In this document: piece by piece, positions 43,681 through 51,519 of the stretch
Position numbering within the stretch: position 1 is the first letter of the stretch
Layout of the letters: every line of letters starts with the position of its first letter
From: Erwinia sp050410775
GTDB taxonomy: Bacteria; Pseudomonadota; Gammaproteobacteria; Enterobacterales; Enterobacteriaceae
Assembly (NCBI RefSeq): GCF_050410775.1
Contig: NZ_CP191229.1
Reading direction: 5' to 3' (one strand)
DNA: 64,000 nt
Program-made: the position numbers and the translations under genes
The notes under the pieces: model-generated
Database searches by the model: none
The model's input: only the letters and a program-made list of their open reading frames with translations
Told to the model about the DNA's origin: nothing

Positions 43681-44676
43681 ATGACTATCAAAGTAGGTAT
43701 CAACGGTTTTGGCCGTATCGGTCGCATCGTTTTCCGTGCTGCTCAGCAGCGTTCTGACGTAGAGATCGTCGCAATCAACGATCTGCTGGACGCCGAGTAC
43801 ATGGCTTACATGCTGAAGTATGACTCTACCCACGGTCGTTTCGACGGCACTGTAGAAGTCAAAGATGGCCACCTGGTTGTCAACGGCAAAACCATCCGTG
43901 TTACCGCTGAAAGAGATCCGGCTAACCTGAAGTGGGACGAAATCGGCGTTGACGTCGTGGCAGAAGCGACCGGCATCTTCCTGACCGACGAAACCGCACG
44001 TAAGCACATCCAGGCGGGCGCGAAGAAAGTTGTTCTGACCGGCCCTTCTAAAGATGACACCCCAATGTTTGTAATGGGCGTAAACCACAAGTCTTACGCT
44101 GGCCAGGATATCGTCTCTAACGCTTCCTGCACCACTAACTGCCTGGCACCGCTGGCAAAAGTCATCAACGACAAATTCGGCATCGTTGAAGCCCTGATGA
44201 CTACCGTTCACGCGACTACTGCCACACAGAAAACCGTTGATGGCCCATCGCACAAAGACTGGCGCGGCGGCCGCGGCGCTTCTCAGAACATCATCCCTTC
44301 TTCTACCGGTGCAGCTAAAGCCGTAGGTAAAGTGATCCCTGAGCTGAACGGCAAACTGACCGGCATGGCGTTCCGCGTTCCTACGCCTAACGTTTCCGTG
44401 GTTGACCTGACTGCACGTCTGGCTAAGCCTGCCTCTTACAAAGAAATTTGTGATGCTATCAAGGCCGCTGCTGAAGGCGAACTGAAAGGCGTTCTGGGTT
44501 ATACCGAAGATGAAGTGGTTTCCACCGATTTCAACGGCGAAACCCTGACCTCCGTGTTCGACGCCAAAGCCGGTATCGCACTGAGCGACACCTTCGTTAA
44601 ACTGGTTTCCTGGTACGATAACGAAACCGGTTACTCCAACAAGGTCCTGGACCTGGTTGCTCACATCGCTAAATAA
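43681..44676 (+). CDS. gapA: Glyceraldehyde-3-phosphate dehydrogenase A
   Basis: GapA carries out the NAD+-dependent oxidative phosphorylation of glyceraldehyde 3-phosphate in glycolysis. The 331-residue protein has the NAD motif INGFGRIGR at 7-15, the catalytic Cys150 in SNASCTTNC, and the TTVHATTATQKTVDGPS region with the catalytic histidine. The start at 43681 (MTIKVGIN) follows GGTGG; the in-frame start at 43672 adds three residues. Codon use is strongly biased to preferred codons (for example AAC, CTG, CGT), as expected for a very highly expressed gene. Confidence 0.98.
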   Translation: MTIKVGINGFGRIGRIVFRAAQQRSDVEIVAINDLLDAEYMAYMLKYDSTHGRFDGTVEVKDGHLVVNGKTIRVTAERDPANLKWDEIGVDVVAEATGIFLTDETARKHIQAGAKKVVLTGPSKDDTPMFVMGVNHKSYAGQDIVSNASCTTNCLAPLAKVINDKFGIVEALMTTVHATTATQKTVDGPSHKDWRGGRGASQNIIPSSTGAAKAVGKVIPELNGKLTGMAFRVPTPNVSVVDLTARLAKPASYKEICDAIKAAAEGELKGVLGYTEDEVVSTDFNGETLTSVFDAKAGIALSDTFVKLVSWYDNETGYSNKVLDLVAHIAK

Positions 44677-44697
44677 GCGTGGTGAAACAGTAATTCT

Positions 44698-44723
44698 GGG
44701 CGACTGCGGTCGCCCTTTTTTTT
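44698..44723 (+). terminator. Terminator of gapA
   Basis: GGGCGAC, the loop TGCG, and GTCGCCC are followed by eight Ts, 21 bases after the stop. yeaD begins 20 bases further on, so it may be reached only by partial read-through. Confidence 0.93.
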
Positions 44724-44743
44724 GGCTGAAATAAGGTTTACTC

Positions 44744-45622
44744 ATGAACGAAGAACTCTTTTCGCTTCCCGTTGTTAACCAGATAACGCCCTATATCACC
44801 CAGCGTAAAATCGGCGATCTGCCCGCGGTGGTCATTGTGCATCCAAAAGTGCGTGCGGCGGTCACCCTTCAGGGTGCCCACCTGATTGCGTGGCAACCCG
44901 CAGGTGAAAAGCCGGTAATCTGGCTCAGTGATAAAACCGCCTGGAGTCCGGGCAAAGCGATCCGGGGCGGCGTCCCCATCTGCTGGCCCTGGTTTGGCCC
45001 GGCGGGCGAACCGGCGCATGGGTTCGCCCGCACCCTGCCATGGACACTTTCCGCGCATGATGAAAATGAGGAGAGCGTCATGCTCACCTTTGTGCTGGAA
45101 AGCAGTGAGCAGACTAAAAAACTCTGGCCGCACGAGTTTACCCTGCTGGCCCGCTTCCGCTTCAGCGATCGCTGTGAAATCGAGCTGGAAGCGCATGGCG
45201 ACTATGAAGCCACGGCAGCACTGCACAGCTACTTTAGCGTGGCTGACATCGCTGATGTAGAGGTCAGCGGGTTAGGGAAAACCTATATTGATAAGGTCAA
45301 TCAGGGTGCCCAGGGGACGTCTGAGGACGGCAGGCAGACCTATCCGGATCGCGTTGACCGTATCTATACGCACCCTGATGCCTGTAGCCTGATTCACGAT
45401 CGGACCGGATATCGTACGATTGAAGTACACCATCACTCACACAGTGACGTTGTCACATGGAACCCAGGACCGGCGCTCTCATGCAGCATGGGGGATATGG
45501 CAAATGAAGGGTATAAGACGATGGTCTGCGTGGAAACGGCACATGTTTCGTCACCGATGATCAGTGCAGGAGAGTTGCCTGCACGCCTGGCGACGACGAT
45601 ACGGGTACGGAAATCGAACTGA
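44744..45622 (+). CDS. yeaD: D-hexose-6-phosphate mutarotase YeaD (aldose 1-epimerase family)
   Basis: This 292-residue galactose-mutarotase-fold protein would interconvert alpha and beta anomers of hexose 6-phosphates. Typical segments are RGGVPICWPWFGPAG near residue 68, the conserved HSYFSVADI with the catalytic histidine near 163, and the C-terminal glutamate in VCVETAH. It resembles E. coli YeaD in length and position behind gapA. The glycolytic neighbour fits the role. Confidence 0.93.
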   Translation: MNEELFSLPVVNQITPYITQRKIGDLPAVVIVHPKVRAAVTLQGAHLIAWQPAGEKPVIWLSDKTAWSPGKAIRGGVPICWPWFGPAGEPAHGFARTLPWTLSAHDENEESVMLTFVLESSEQTKKLWPHEFTLLARFRFSDRCEIELEAHGDYEATAALHSYFSVADIADVEVSGLGKTYIDKVNQGAQGTSEDGRQTYPDRVDRIYTHPDACSLIHDRTGYRTIEVHHHSHSDVVTWNPGPALSCSMGDMANEGYKTMVCVETAHVSSPMISAGELPARLATTIRVRKSN

Positions 45623-45638
45623 CCGGCGCTTCTGCTCA

Positions 45639-45668
45639 CCACCAGCAGGGTCGCGTTGCCGCTGGTGG
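45639..45668. other. Hairpin between convergent yeaD and yeaE
   Basis: CCACCAGC (45639-45646) and GCTGGTGG (45661-45668) form an 8-bp stem with a 14-base loop and no U run. It is probably a weak bidirectional transcription barrier. Confidence 0.45.
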
Positions 45669-45703
45669 TAAGTGCGGTCAGTATGACTAAGAGCGAAACC
45701 GGG

Positions 45704-46555
45704 CTAAATCACATCCAGCGGGAGTTTTCTTTCCGGCGGCGGATAAGCCTGGTTAATTAACGCCTGTTCCTCGCTCGTAAGGATTACATCAAGCGCGGCG
45801 GCATTTTCCGCCACATGCTGCCTGCTACCCGCTTTGGGAATAGCCATAACCCCCTCCTGACGGATGACCCATGCCAGCAGAAGCTGCGCGACGGTAATCG
45901 CCTTCTGACGGGCAATCTGGTTCAGAACAGGATGACTCATCAGGTCACGACGGAGCCGTCCGGCCTGGGCAAGAGGAGAATAGGCCATTACCGGCATGTT
46001 GCGCTGCCGGCACGCCGGCAGGAGATCGTACTCAATCCCTCTGGAGGCCAGATGGTAAAGAACCTGATTAGCGGCGCAGGCTTTGCCCCCCTCCTCTGCC
46101 AGCAGTTCATTCAAATCTTCGGTATCAAAATTTGACACTCCCCAGCGGCGAATCTTTCCGGCCTGTTGCAGCTGCGTCATAGCGCGGAGGGTTTCCTCCA
46201 GCGGTACGTTGCCACGCCAGTGCAGCAGATAAAGATCCAGATAATCCGTTTTCAGGCGGCGCAGGCTGCGCTCGCAGGCTTCTGTGGCATCAGTGGCACT
46301 GGCGTTCCAGGGGTAAACTTTTGAAACCAGCCACGCCTGCTCACGCCTCCCCTGCAGCGCTTCGCCAACCACTTCCTCTGCCCCGCCGTCAGCGTACATT
46401 TCCGCTGTATCGATCACGCGGAGACCAAGATCGAGGCCATACTGGAGCGCCGCCACTTCCGTCCGGCGCTGCGAGGCATCCTCGCCCATATACCAGGTTC
46501 CCTGGCCAATGGCGGGTAACTGACAATCCTCAGAAAATATTACTGTCCGGGCCAT
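45704..46555 (-). CDS. yeaE: Aldo/keto reductase YeaE
   Basis: This 283-residue AKR-family protein probably reduces methylglyoxal and related aldehydes with NADPH, by analogy with E. coli YeaE. The tetrad is visible: Asp and Tyr in RVIDTAEMYADGG, the lysine in LVSKVYPW, and the histidine in YLLHWRG. GVSNF lies near residue 150, and the NADPH-binding AIPKAGSRQH near 245. The start at 46555 (MARTVIFSEDC) gives close to the E. coli length (284); the in-frame 46570 start adds five residues. Confidence 0.93.
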   Translation of the reverse strand: MARTVIFSEDCQLPAIGQGTWYMGEDASQRRTEVAALQYGLDLGLRVIDTAEMYADGGAEEVVGEALQGRREQAWLVSKVYPWNASATDATEACERSLRRLKTDYLDLYLLHWRGNVPLEETLRAMTQLQQAGKIRRWGVSNFDTEDLNELLAEEGGKACAANQVLYHLASRGIEYDLLPACRQRNMPVMAYSPLAQAGRLRRDLMSHPVLNQIARQKAITVAQLLLAWVIRQEGVMAIPKAGSRQHVAENAAALDVILTSEEQALINQAYPPPERKLPLDVI

Positions 46556-46593
46556 GATTATCTCCTGCACATTTTTACGCGTTACAACTGTGC

Positions 46594-46616
46594 AAAAGGG
46601 CGCGGCGCGCCCTTTT
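46594..46616. terminator. Terminator of mipA
   Basis: AAAAGGGCGC, the loop GGC, and GCGCCCTTTT form a 10-bp stem between mipA and yeaE. The A run on the plus strand is the T run of the minus-strand transcript from mipA. Confidence 0.88.
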
Positions 46617-46635
46617 TTTGTGCATTAGCCTGAGA

Positions 46636-47376
46636 TCAGAAGGTATAGCTGATGCCAGTCCAGATCGTTACCTGTGAATTACGATCCACCATTGGGCTGT
46701 CTTTAACTTCATCGCTCAGGTGGGTATAACGACCGGACGCCGATGCGGTCCAGTTTGCGTTGAGCGCATAGGTCGCCGTCAGCTCCATATAGGGATTCCA
46801 GCTGGCATCGGGTTCATAGCTGCTCAGACCGCTGCGGCGGGATTCACTTTTCGAGACGCCGTAGTAGTAGTCATTCTGGTTTTCGCTGCTCCAGAGGGCG
46901 CCAATTCCCGGGGTCAGGGTAAAATCGCCAAACTGGAAACGATAAAGATAGGTCAGGTCCCAGAGGAAGCCGTTGCTGTTATCCAGCATATCGCCCGCCA
47001 GTACCGTACGCACGATGCCCCACTGCGCGCTGTGACGATAGGTGACGCCGCCCATCAATGTCATATGGCGATCGCCCAGCTGCTTAAGCTGCTTGTTGTC
47101 GGTATCATCCGTGTTGAAGTTTTGTGGGGAACCAAGAACGCTCAGCGACAGCTGATTCGCCTCGTCATTCCACAGATAGTAGCCCGCCTGAATACCCCGG
47201 ATGAAGAAGCGATCGCCTTCATAATTAATCACCGGAAAAGGATAGTAACGCTCCTGGCCGCCTTTATAAGGGTTCTGGCTGTAAATGACGGAAGCGCCAA
47301 GCGTTAATGGGTTCGCCTGCGCCAGCATAGAGGCAGGTAAAAGCAGGGCAACAGCGCTAACTTTGAAATAGTTCAC
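46636..47376 (-). CDS. mipA: MltA-interacting outer membrane protein MipA
   Basis: MipA is an outer-membrane beta-barrel of the OmpV family that, in E. coli, scaffolds MltA with PBP1b. The 246-residue precursor has a signal peptide ending AQA near residue 21. The mature start is NPLTLGASVIYSQNPYKG, and the C-terminus is IWTGISYTF with a terminal phenylalanine. Aromatic strands alternate through the protein. It has its own terminator. Its start faces the yeaG regulatory region. Confidence 0.93.
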   Translation of the reverse strand: MNYFKVSAVALLLPASMLAQANPLTLGASVIYSQNPYKGGQERYYPFPVINYEGDRFFIRGIQAGYYLWNDEANQLSLSVLGSPQNFNTDDTDNKQLKQLGDRHMTLMGGVTYRHSAQWGIVRTVLAGDMLDNSNGFLWDLTYLYRFQFGDFTLTPGIGALWSSENQNDYYYGVSKSESRRSGLSSYEPDASWNPYMELTATYALNANWTASASGRYTHLSDEVKDSPMVDRNSQVTIWTGISYTF

Positions 47377-47802
47377 AATTTATTCATTCCATAAATATAA
47401 CAATCAAGTTCTTTAGTTTATCAGTCCCTGACCCAGAGTAAAAAACTTTCATATCTTGTCGCACTCAGAATCAATTTAACCCGCCGTGGGGCGACAAAAA
47501 GGGAGGCTTATTTACAATTCCCCGGTAGCCCGCACCCGCCAAGGTTATGCCCGCACGTCCCTGTAACTTTGTCCTTGAATTATCATCATAAATGAGAAGG
47601 CGTTCAGGAAATTTCTTAAATGCCATCTACGCTTTAATGAAGAGAGGAAATTTGCACGAGAACGTAACCGGTTCCATATCTACCCGATAAAAAAACGTCA
47701 GGTTGGCATAAGGGTTGCTGTACTCACTAATAAGTTCCTTCAGGGGCTGACCCCACTTAGGCTCCTGGTACCTGTGCTAAAAAAGAAAGGACGGGCATCG
47801 CT
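47377..47802. other. mipA-yeaG divergent regulatory region
   Basis: 426 bases without a gene. The sigma-54 promoter described separately lies in the yeaG-proximal third. No clear NtrC palindrome (GCAC..GTGC) was found between it and mipA by eye. Confidence 0.5.
47704..47719 (+). promoter_or_regulatory. Sigma-54 promoter of yeaG-yeaH
   Basis: TGGCATAAGGGTTGCT carries the -24 GG (47705-47706) and -12 GC (47717-47718) exactly 12 bases apart and matches TGGCACNNNNNTTGCW at all but one position. It would start transcription near 47730, about 70 bases before yeaG. E. coli yeaGH is known to be sigma-54/NtrC-dependent, which supports the call. Confidence 0.78.
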
Positions 47803-49737
47803 ATGAATATATTCGATCACTATCGTCAGCGTTATGAAGCTGCCAAGGACGAAGAGTTCACACTCCAGGAATTCCTTACCGTGTGTCGGCAAGATCGCAG
47901 TGCCTACGCCAACGCGGCAGAAAGACTGTTAACGGCTATCGGTGAGCCGGTGATGGTGGATACTGCCCAGGAGCCTCGCCTATCCCGCCTGTTTTCTAAC
48001 CGCGTCATCGCCCGCTATCCCGCCTTTGAAGAATTCTATGGTATGGAAGAGGCGATAGAGCAAATTGTTTCCTATCTGAGGCACGCGGCTCAGGGACTTG
48101 AGGAGAAAAAACAGATCCTCTACCTGCTTGGTCCGGTTGGGGGAGGTAAATCTTCACTGGCCGAACGGCTGAAATCGCTGATGCAGCGCGTCCCGATTTA
48201 TGTACTAAGCGCTGACGGCGAGCGCAGTCCGGTTAACGATCATCCGCTCTGCCTGTTTAACCCGCAGGAGGATGCCAATATCCTGGAGAAGGAATATGGC
48301 GTTCCCCGTCGCTACCTTGGCACCATTATGTCGCCATGGGCCGCTAAACGTCTGCACGATTTTGGCGGCGATATCTCGCGCTTTAAGGTGGTCAAAGTCT
48401 GGCCATCCATCCTGGATCAGCTGGCCATTGCAAAAACGGAGCCGGGTGATGAAAACAATCAGGATATTTCCGCGCTGGTCGGTAAGGTCGATATCCGCAA
48501 GCTGGAAAATCATGCCCAGAACGATCCTGATGCCTACGGCTATTCGGGCGCGCTTTGCCGGGCTAACCAGGGGATAATGGAATTTGTGGAGATGTTTAAG
48601 GCACCGATCAAGGTGCTGCACCCTCTGCTGACCGCCACGCAGGAAGGTAACTATAACGGCACCGAAGGGATTTCCGCCCTGCCGTTTAACGGTATCATTC
48701 TTGCCCACTCCAACGAATCCGAGTGGGTCACCTTCCGCAATAACAAAAACAATGAAGCCTTTCTTGACCGTGTTTATATCGTCAAGGTGCCTTACTGCCT
48801 TCGCGTTTCGGAAGAGATCAAAATCTACGACAAGCTGCTTAACCACAGTGAGCTCTACCATGCGCCCTGCGCGCCCGGTACGCTTGAAACCCTGGCCCGC
48901 TTCACCATCTTGTCACGCCTTAAAGAGCCGGAAAACTCCAGTACCTACTCTAAAATGCGCGTCTACGATGGCGAGAGCCTGAAGGACACCGACCCGAAAG
49001 CGAAATCCTACCAGGAGTATCGTGACTATGCGGGCGTGGATGAGGGGATGAACGGGCTTTCCACGCGCTTCGCCTTTAAAATTCTGTCACGCGTATTTAA
49101 TTTCGATCATGCAGAAGTCGCCGCCAACCCGGTCCATCTGTTTTACGTGCTTGAACAGCAGATTGAGCGGGAACAGTTCCCACAGGATCAGGCTGAGAAG
49201 TACCTTGAGCACCTTAAAGGCTATCTGATTCCAAAATACGCCGAATTTATCGGTAAAGAGATTCAGACAGCCTATCTGGAATCCTATTCCGAATATGGCC
49301 AGAACATTTTCGACCGCTACGTGACCTACGCAGACTTCTGGATTCAGGATCAGGAATACCGCGATCCTGATACCGGTCAGCTCTTCGACAGGGAATCGCT
49401 GAATGCGGAACTGGAAAAAATAGAGAAGCCTGCCGGGATCAGTAATCCGAAAGACTTCCGTAATGAAATCGTCAACTTCGTGCTGCGCGCCCGTGCGCAC
49501 AATAATGGGCGCAACCCTAACTGGACCAGCTACGAGAAACTGCGCACGGTGATTGAGAAGAAAATGTTCTCCAACACCGAAGAGCTACTGCCGGTAATCT
49601 CGTTCAATGCGAAAACGTCCACGGATGAACAGAAGAAGCATGATGATTTCGTCGACCGGATGATGGAGAAAGGCTATACCCGTAAGCAGGTTCGCCTGCT
49701 CTGTGAATGGTATCTGCGGGTAAGAAAATCGTCCTGA
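47803..49737 (+). CDS. yeaG: PrkA-type serine protein kinase YeaG
   Basis: This 644-residue protein has an N-terminal AAA+ PrkA domain with Walker A GPVGGGKSS at 110-118 and a C-terminal kinase-like PrkA domain. In E. coli it is needed for adaptation to sustained nitrogen starvation and acts with YeaH. The length is identical to E. coli. AAAGGACGGG precedes the ATG. yeaH follows after a 66-base gap. Expression probably starts at the sigma-54 promoter upstream. Confidence 0.96.
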   Translation: MNIFDHYRQRYEAAKDEEFTLQEFLTVCRQDRSAYANAAERLLTAIGEPVMVDTAQEPRLSRLFSNRVIARYPAFEEFYGMEEAIEQIVSYLRHAAQGLEEKKQILYLLGPVGGGKSSLAERLKSLMQRVPIYVLSADGERSPVNDHPLCLFNPQEDANILEKEYGVPRRYLGTIMSPWAAKRLHDFGGDISRFKVVKVWPSILDQLAIAKTEPGDENNQDISALVGKVDIRKLENHAQNDPDAYGYSGALCRANQGIMEFVEMFKAPIKVLHPLLTATQEGNYNGTEGISALPFNGIILAHSNESEWVTFRNNKNNEAFLDRVYIVKVPYCLRVSEEIKIYDKLLNHSELYHAPCAPGTLETLARFTILSRLKEPENSSTYSKMRVYDGESLKDTDPKAKSYQEYRDYAGVDEGMNGLSTRFAFKILSRVFNFDHAEVAANPVHLFYVLEQQIEREQFPQDQAEKYLEHLKGYLIPKYAEFIGKEIQTAYLESYSEYGQNIFDRYVTYADFWIQDQEYRDPDTGQLFDRESLNAELEKIEKPAGISNPKDFRNEIVNFVLRARAHNNGRNPNWTSYEKLRTVIEKKMFSNTEELLPVISFNAKTSTDEQKKHDDFVDRMMEKGYTRKQVRLLCEWYLRVRKSS

Positions 49738-49803
49738 TTCAGGTCTGTATGCATCAGCGGGCCGGGTTAATCCGGCCCGATATGCAACGTGGTGGGGGAA
49801 GTT

Positions 49804-51084
49804 ATGGCCTATTTTATCGATCGGCGTCTTAACGGCAAAAACAAAAGCGCGGTGAACCGTCAGCGCTTTCTGCGCCGTTACAAATCGCAAATTAAACAGT
49901 CGATTTCCGAGGCCATCAATAAGCGTTCGGTAACCGACATTGAAAGCGGCGAATCTGTTTCTATTCCGGTGGATGATATTCATGAACCCATCTTCCATCA
50001 GGGACGCGGCGGCAAACGCCATCGCGTTCATCCGGGAAACGACCACTTTGTGCAGAATGACCGCGTGGAGCGCCCTCAGGGCGGCGGCGGCGGCGGCGGC
50101 AGCGGACAGGGAAACGCCAGCCAGGATGGTGAGGGTCAGGATGAATTCGTTTTCAATATCTCGAAAGATGAATATCTTGATCTGCTGTTTGAAGATCTTG
50201 CGCTGCCAAATCTGAGAAAAAATCAGCACCGTCAGCTCAATGAATATAAGGTCCACCGGGCAGGCTATACATCAAACGGCGTTCCGGCAAATATCAGCGT
50301 GGTGCGCTCGCTGCAAAACTCGCTGGCAAGGCGTACCGCAATGACCGCCGGCAAGCGCAGAATGCTTAGCGAACTGGAAGCGACGCTTGCGGTAGTGGAA
50401 AAATCGGAACCGGCCCAGCTGCTGGAAGAGGAGCGGCTGCGTCAGGAGATTGCCGAACTGCGCGCGCGCATTAAACGGGTGCCCTTTATCGACACCTTTG
50501 ACCTCCGTTATAAAAACTTTGAGAAGCGCCCCGAACCCTCAAGCCGGGCCGTTATGTTCTGTCTGATGGACGTGTCGGGCTCGATGGATCAGGCGACAAA
50601 GGATATGGCGAAACGCTTTTATATTTTGCTTTATCTCTTCCTGAGCCGTACCTATAAAAACGTGGAAGTGGTCTATATTCGCCATCACACCCAGGCGAAA
50701 GAGGTGGATGAACAGGAGTTTTTCTATTCACAGGAAACGGGCGGCACCATTGTTTCCAGCGCCCTGAAGCTGATGGATGAAGTGGTGAAAGAGCGTTACG
50801 ATCCGGCTCAGTGGAATATTTACGCCGCACAGGCATCCGATGGTGATAACTGGGCTGACGATTCGCCGCTCTGTCATGAGATCCTGGCGAAGCAGATTCT
50901 GCCGGTGGTACGTTACTATAGCTACATTGAAATCACCCGCCGCGCACATCAGACGCTCTGGCGTGAATATGAGCATCTTCAGGCGATGTTTGATAATTTT
51001 GCTATCCAGCATATCCGCGAGCCGGAAGATATCTATCCTGTCTTCCGGGAGCTGTTTCATAAACAGGCGGAAGAGAGTTACTGA
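49804..51084 (+). CDS. yeaH: YeaH family protein (UPF0229, VWA-like)
   Basis: This 426-residue partner of YeaG has a basic N-terminus (FIDRRLNGKNKSAVNRQRFLRRYK) and a glycine-rich linker with eight-glycine-type runs near residue 95. A von Willebrand A-like domain carries the MIDAS motif DVSGSMDQ near residue 255 and TGGTIVSS near 315. The ATG at 49804 follows GGGGGA and gives MAYFIDRRLNG, as in E. coli; a GTG at 49789 is a weaker alternative. It is co-transcribed with yeaG. It is the last gene of a block that in E. coli lies far from cvrA. Confidence 0.95.
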   Translation: MAYFIDRRLNGKNKSAVNRQRFLRRYKSQIKQSISEAINKRSVTDIESGESVSIPVDDIHEPIFHQGRGGKRHRVHPGNDHFVQNDRVERPQGGGGGGGSGQGNASQDGEGQDEFVFNISKDEYLDLLFEDLALPNLRKNQHRQLNEYKVHRAGYTSNGVPANISVVRSLQNSLARRTAMTAGKRRMLSELEATLAVVEKSEPAQLLEEERLRQEIAELRARIKRVPFIDTFDLRYKNFEKRPEPSSRAVMFCLMDVSGSMDQATKDMAKRFYILLYLFLSRTYKNVEVVYIRHHTQAKEVDEQEFFYSQETGGTIVSSALKLMDEVVKERYDPAQWNIYAAQASDGDNWADDSPLCHEILAKQILPVVRYYSYIEITRRAHQTLWREYEHLQAMFDNFAIQHIREPEDIYPVFRELFHKQAEESY

Positions 51085-51519
51085 TCGGGCGTAACGGAAA
51101 GCCAGAAAAGTTTACTGCCTGACTATAGCGGGAAGGGCTCAGGCGGCAGAAAGATGCTTTTTTCAGGTATTTAACTGCCGTCCTGGCTAACGTTTTCCTC
51201 GCGCCCTTATTGAGGCAATGTGCCGCTTTTATCAAACCGGTCCTAAGCTATGCGGTTATTAAAGATCCCCTCTCTGGTTCCTGTCGTATTAAAGGCACGA
51301 AAAATCGTCCGTTATCTGCTTTTTTTAGCTCAATCCCTTAAATAACCCACTGTTCAGGCGCACTCAGTGGCCTTTATCTCAACGCATTATGTGTTATTTT
51401 AACGGACGATGAAAAATATTGCAGCCTGTTGTCCACTTCCGCTAACGCATCAGAGGGCAAAAAGATAATTACAACTTGCTGTTACAAAAAGAATTTATTG
51501 ATTACAGGAGAGTCATCCA
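51085..51519. other. yeaH-cvrA intergenic region
   Basis: 435 bases without a gene. A weak hairpin lies near 51115-51149 and is followed by a T run at about 51158-51164, a possible yeaH terminator. The inverted-repeat element at 51304-51410 is described separately. The junction is also a break in E. coli gene order. Confidence 0.5.
51299..51415. repeat. Inverted-repeat element with flanking GAAAA direct repeats
   Basis: ATCGTCCGTTA (51304-51314) and TAACGGACGAT (51400-51410) are perfect 11-base inverted repeats. Directly outside them lie GAAAA on the left (51299-51303) and GAAAA on the right (51411-51415), like a 5-base target duplication. Inside, CCACTG (51348-51353) and CAGTGG (51365-51370) form a smaller hairpin. 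No coding frame is present. It could be a miniature transposable element or a structured leader of cvrA. Confidence 0.5.

Noticed and set aside
43651..44745. 364-residue minus-strand frame
   Set aside because: Antisense to gapA; it arises from the strongly biased codon use of that gene.
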